Assembly (NCBI GenBank): GCA_003224195.1 | Contig: QHYP01000218.1 | Location: forward strand, 18,655-27,407 | Direction of reading: 5' to 3' | Source: Acidobacteriota bacterium | GTDB lineage: Bacteria; Acidobacteriota; Terriglobia; Acidiferrales; UBA7541 | Length of the DNA stretch: 8,753 bases | Shown here: positions 6,500 to 8,753 of the stretch, piece after piece | How positions within the stretch are numbered: position 1 is the stretch's first letter | How the letters are laid out: the number at the start of each line of letters is the position of its first letter | Made by a program: the position numbers and the translations under genes | Notes under the pieces: model-generated | Told to the model about the DNA's origin: nothing | Databases searched by the model: none | What the model saw: the letters and a program-made list of their open reading frames with translations, nothing else

Positions 6500-7843
6500 T
6501 TACTCCGCCGCGACGGGTTCGCGTCCGGGACGCCGGATCCCCAGTTCACGCAGCTTTTCTTGCAGGCTTTGCCGGTGAAGCCCGATGGACGCCGCCGTCC
6601 GCGACACATTCCAACGGTTCTGCTCAAGTTTTCCCCTGATATAGGCGATCTCGAACTTGCGCTTCGCTTCTCGGAAGTCCGTCTCGCCAAGACCCGCGGT
6701 ATCCAAGCGCCTCGCGTCCCTGATCGGCGCCGCGTCGCCACGCATGACCTCCTGGGGCAGGTCTCCCGGCATGATCTCTGCGCCCTGGCCGACCACCAGG
6801 CTGCGCTCGAGTGCGTTCTTGAGTTCACGCACGTTCCCCGGCCAATCGTAGCGCTCGAGAGCTGCCAGCGCCTCGCGGGCCAGTTTGGCCGTCCGGCCCA
6901 TTCGCGCCGCATGCAGTTGCAGAAACGCCTCTGCGAGAAGCGGGATATCTTCTTTGTGCTCCCGCAACGCCGGCAATTCCACGGTGACCACGCGCACCCG
7001 GTAAAACAAGTCTTCGCGGAATTTCCCGGCGCGAATCTCGGCGGGCAGGTCGCGGTGCGTCGCGCTGATTACCCGCACGTCCACGGGGATCGGCTGCGTG
7101 CCTCCGAGCCGCTCGATGGTGCGGTTCTCGAGCGCGCGCAAAACTTTCGCCTGCGTCACAGGATTCATGTCGCCGATCTCGTCCAAAAACACCGTTCCGC
7201 TCGACGCCAGCTCGAATTTTCCCTTCTTCTGCTGGGCCGCGCCGGTGAACGCGCCACGTTCGTAGCCGAAGAGCTCGGATTCGATCAGCGTCTCCGGCAG
7301 CGCCGCACAGTTGACGGCGATAAACGGTTTTCCGGACCGCGCCGACCGATTGTGAATCTCCTGTGCGAGCAAGTCCTTTCCCGTGCCGCTCTCCCCGAGG
7401 ATGAGCACGGTTGAATCCGTGGCGGCCACGCGCTCGGCAAGTTCAAACGCACGCCGCATCCCCGCCGAGCGGCCGATCATCTGCCCAAACTGCCCTTCTG
7501 TGGCCAGCCGCCGGCGCAGGGCGTCGTTCTCCTGTTCGAGCGATGCCATCTTGAGCAGGTTGGAGACGCGTTGCCGAAGCTCCTCCAGCTCGAACCCTTT
7601 TACAAGATAGTCCGACGCGCCCAGGCGCAGCGCCTCCACTGCCGTCTTGGCAGTGTCCAGCGCCGAAACGATCAGAACGGGCTGGCCGTGTCCCTCTTCC
7701 CGCAAATCGGGCGACTCGCGGCGCAGCGACTCACGGGCTGCGGCCGCCGTGTCTGCTTCCGCGATGCGATACTTGTTTTCGAGCGCGCGGCGCAGGCCGT
7801 ACCGCGCCGCCGGCTCGTCGTCCACCACCAGAATCGTCTTCAT
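6500..7843 (-). CDS. NtrC-family sigma54-dependent response regulator with a shortened receiver
   Basis: A 447-residue transcription activator that would remodel sigma54-RNA polymerase at -24/-12 promoters. Three regions are seen. (1) Receiver, about 1-95: D8/D9, S60 and K82 match the usual acidic pair, switch Ser/Thr and Lys, but the segment with the phosphoacceptor Asp is missing (residue 46 to 48 junction). (2) AAA+ domain, about 121-350: Walker A GESGTGKD (150-157), sigma54-contacting GAFTGA (197-202), Walker B GTVFLDE (216-222), candidate arginine fingers in FREDLFYR (275-282) and WPGNVREL (334-341). (3) Fis-type helix-turn-helix, about 395-437 (NVSRTAASIGLHRQSL). AAA+ and DNA-binding parts look intact. 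The ATG at 7843 is preferred: AGGAGG lies just upstream, it overlaps the kinase stop in ATGA (7840-7843), and MKTILVVDDE is the classic receiver start. The frame upstream to 7975 lies inside the kinase gene. Confidence 0.93.
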   Translation of the reverse strand: MKTILVVDDEPAARYGLRRALENKYRIAEADTAAAARESLRRESPDLREEGHGQPVLIVSALDTAKTAVEALRLGASDYLVKGFELEELRQRVSNLLKMASLEQENDALRRRLATEGQFGQMIGRSAGMRRAFELAERVAATDSTVLILGESGTGKDLLAQEIHNRSARSGKPFIAVNCAALPETLIESELFGYERGAFTGAAQQKKGKFELASSGTVFLDEIGDMNPVTQAKVLRALENRTIERLGGTQPIPVDVRVISATHRDLPAEIRAGKFREDLFYRVRVVTVELPALREHKEDIPLLAEAFLQLHAARMGRTAKLAREALAALERYDWPGNVRELKNALERSLVVGQGAEIMPGDLPQEVMRGDAAPIRDARRLDTAGLGETDFREAKRKFEIAYIRGKLEQNRWNVSRTAASIGLHRQSLQEKLRELGIRRPGREPVAAE

Positions 7844-8753
7844 TCCGCCTCCTCCACTGTTCTCGAAGGCGTTGACCGCTTCCCGGTCACCCCTGAAATC
7901 GCAGGTTTTGCATCCTCTGCGGGCAGCCACACGCGAAATCGCGTCCCCCGGCTGTCCCGCACCGGACTCTCCCATTCCAGCTTCCCGCCAAATTCCGCCA
8001 CCCGCCGCTCGACAATCGCGAGTCCCAGGCCTGTCCCCTGGGCCTTGGTGGTGAAGAACGGGCGCAATATCCGCTCGCGAACTCCCGGCGAAATGCCCGC
8101 CCCGTCATCTTCAACGGCAAACTCCACTCCCCCGCCCGCCGGGGCTGCTCGCAGCGTTACATGGCCTCCCTTGGGCGTCGCCTCCAGAGCATTGACGACC
8201 AGGTTCGACAGAATCTCGTTGACGGCTTCTGCGCTGGCCGCGACCCGCAGGGAGCCCTCGGACGCTTGAGTATCCAGGCAGACGCCACGCCGTTCCGCTT
8301 CATGCCGTAGCACGCTGGTGACGGCCTCCCCAACTTCGCGCGCGTCGCAACTGGCCCCGCTCCCGCCGGACCGCACCGCCGGACGGCTAAAGCGCAGTAG
8401 CTGGTTCAATTTCGTTGACAGCCGATCGATCTCCTCCACGACGAGCCGTGTCTCGCCTCTCAGCGTCTCCGGCAGCGCCGCGCTCTCGAGCTGCAACTGC
8501 AGAATCGTCTTCATCGAGCCCAGCGGGTTCTTCAAATTGTGCGAGATGCTCGCCGCCATCTGGCCGAGCGCCGCCAATCGCTCGCGCTCCGCTAGCTCGC
8601 GTTCGAGTTGCAGCTTTTCTTCGATCAGGCGGCATAGGTCCAGGGTCGCGGGCAACTGCTCGCACAAAAATTCCAGTGCAGCGGCAGTCTCCCCGGATAA
8701 CATCGCTCCGTGCGGCTTCACCTGTAAGACTCCGAGCATGCGGCCCGCCTGCT
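7840..8753 (-). CDS. Sensor histidine kinase (N terminus beyond right edge)
   Basis: The C-terminal 303 or so residues of a two-component kinase, partner of the regulator encoded directly downstream (ATGA overlap 7840-7843). The frame is open to the window edge (QAGR precedes the Met at 8739), so that Met is not necessarily the start. The visible N-terminal stretch LGVLQVKPHGAMLSGE followed by a helix resembles the end of a GAF domain, which suggests a cytosolic sensory module upstream (inference). Then come a coiled coil (LIEEKLQLERELAERERLA), the H-box SHNLKNPL with the phosphorylatable His at codon 8541-8539, N-box NLVVNALEA, G1 EDDGAGI, F-box RPFFTTK and G2 GTGLGLAI, ending in EFGGKLEWES. 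All catalytic boxes are intact. The last 40 or so residues are poorly conserved. The signal sensed is unknown. Confidence 0.92.
   Translation of the reverse strand, partial: QAGRMLGVLQVKPHGAMLSGETAAALEFLCEQLPATLDLCRLIEEKLQLERELAERERLAALGQMAASISHNLKNPLGSMKTILQLQLESAALPETLRGETRLVVEEIDRLSTKLNQLLRFSRPAVRSGGSGASCDAREVGEAVTSVLRHEAERRGVCLDTQASEGSLRVAASAEAVNEILSNLVVNALEATPKGGHVTLRAAPAGGGVEFAVEDDGAGISPGVRERILRPFFTTKAQGTGLGLAIVERRVAEFGGKLEWESPVRDSRGTRFRVWLPAEDAKPAISGVTGKRSTPSRTVEEAE

Noticed and set aside
5951..7414. A 487-codon open frame on the plus strand
   Set aside because: It lies entirely antisense to mobA and the response regulator, whose motifs are unambiguous. Its composition is Arg/Ala-rich, as expected for a shadow frame in GC-rich DNA, and it has no recognisable domain.

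Overview
The window is an ordinary-looking, GC-rich bacterial chromosome segment holding nine genes and almost no intergenic space. No RNA gene, insertion sequence, CRISPR array or phage gene was seen. Gene content and protein style (an ftsY-ribD-ribE run, a small secreted cysteine-containing protein, an MlaF-like ATPase with LSTGM and TMVDP motifs) suggest an uncultured or soil member of the Acidobacteriota. That assignment is inferred from recalled family resemblance and is not proven by any marker here.

Left half, plus strand (1-3133): the 3' part of ftsY (SRP receptor GTPase), then ribD and ribE (two enzymes of riboflavin synthesis), then a VOC/glyoxalase-fold protein. ribD starts with GTG 4 nt after the ftsY stop, ribD and ribE overlap by 20 nt, and the VOC gene follows 20 nt later behind a GGAG ribosome binding site. 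This looks like one transcription unit entering from the left.

Right half, minus strand (8753 down to 3658): a sensor histidine kinase (its start lies beyond the right edge), an NtrC-type sigma54-dependent response regulator, a MobA-like molybdenum cofactor nucleotidyltransferase, an MlaF-like ABC ATPase, and an APC-superfamily amino acid permease. Three of the four junctions are 4-nt ATGA stop/start overlaps and the fourth is very short, so the five genes are probably co-transcribed and translationally coupled. After a 95-nt gap a small secreted protein gene (3562-3164), with a near-perfect Shine-Dalgarno sequence, follows on the same strand. It converges on the VOC gene with 30 nt between the stops.

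The most notable observation is in the response regulator. Its receiver domain keeps the acidic pair, the Ser/Thr switch residue and the conserved Lys at normal spacing on each side. About 19 residues in the middle, including the phosphoacceptor aspartate strand and the loop after it, are absent in frame. The adjacent kinase keeps its phosphorylatable histidine. The regulator is therefore either a phosphorylation-independent activator, a decaying regulator, or the product of a local deletion or assembly error. A second oddity is the MlaF-like ATPase, which has no MlaE/MlaD partner in view and is instead coupled to a secondary transporter.
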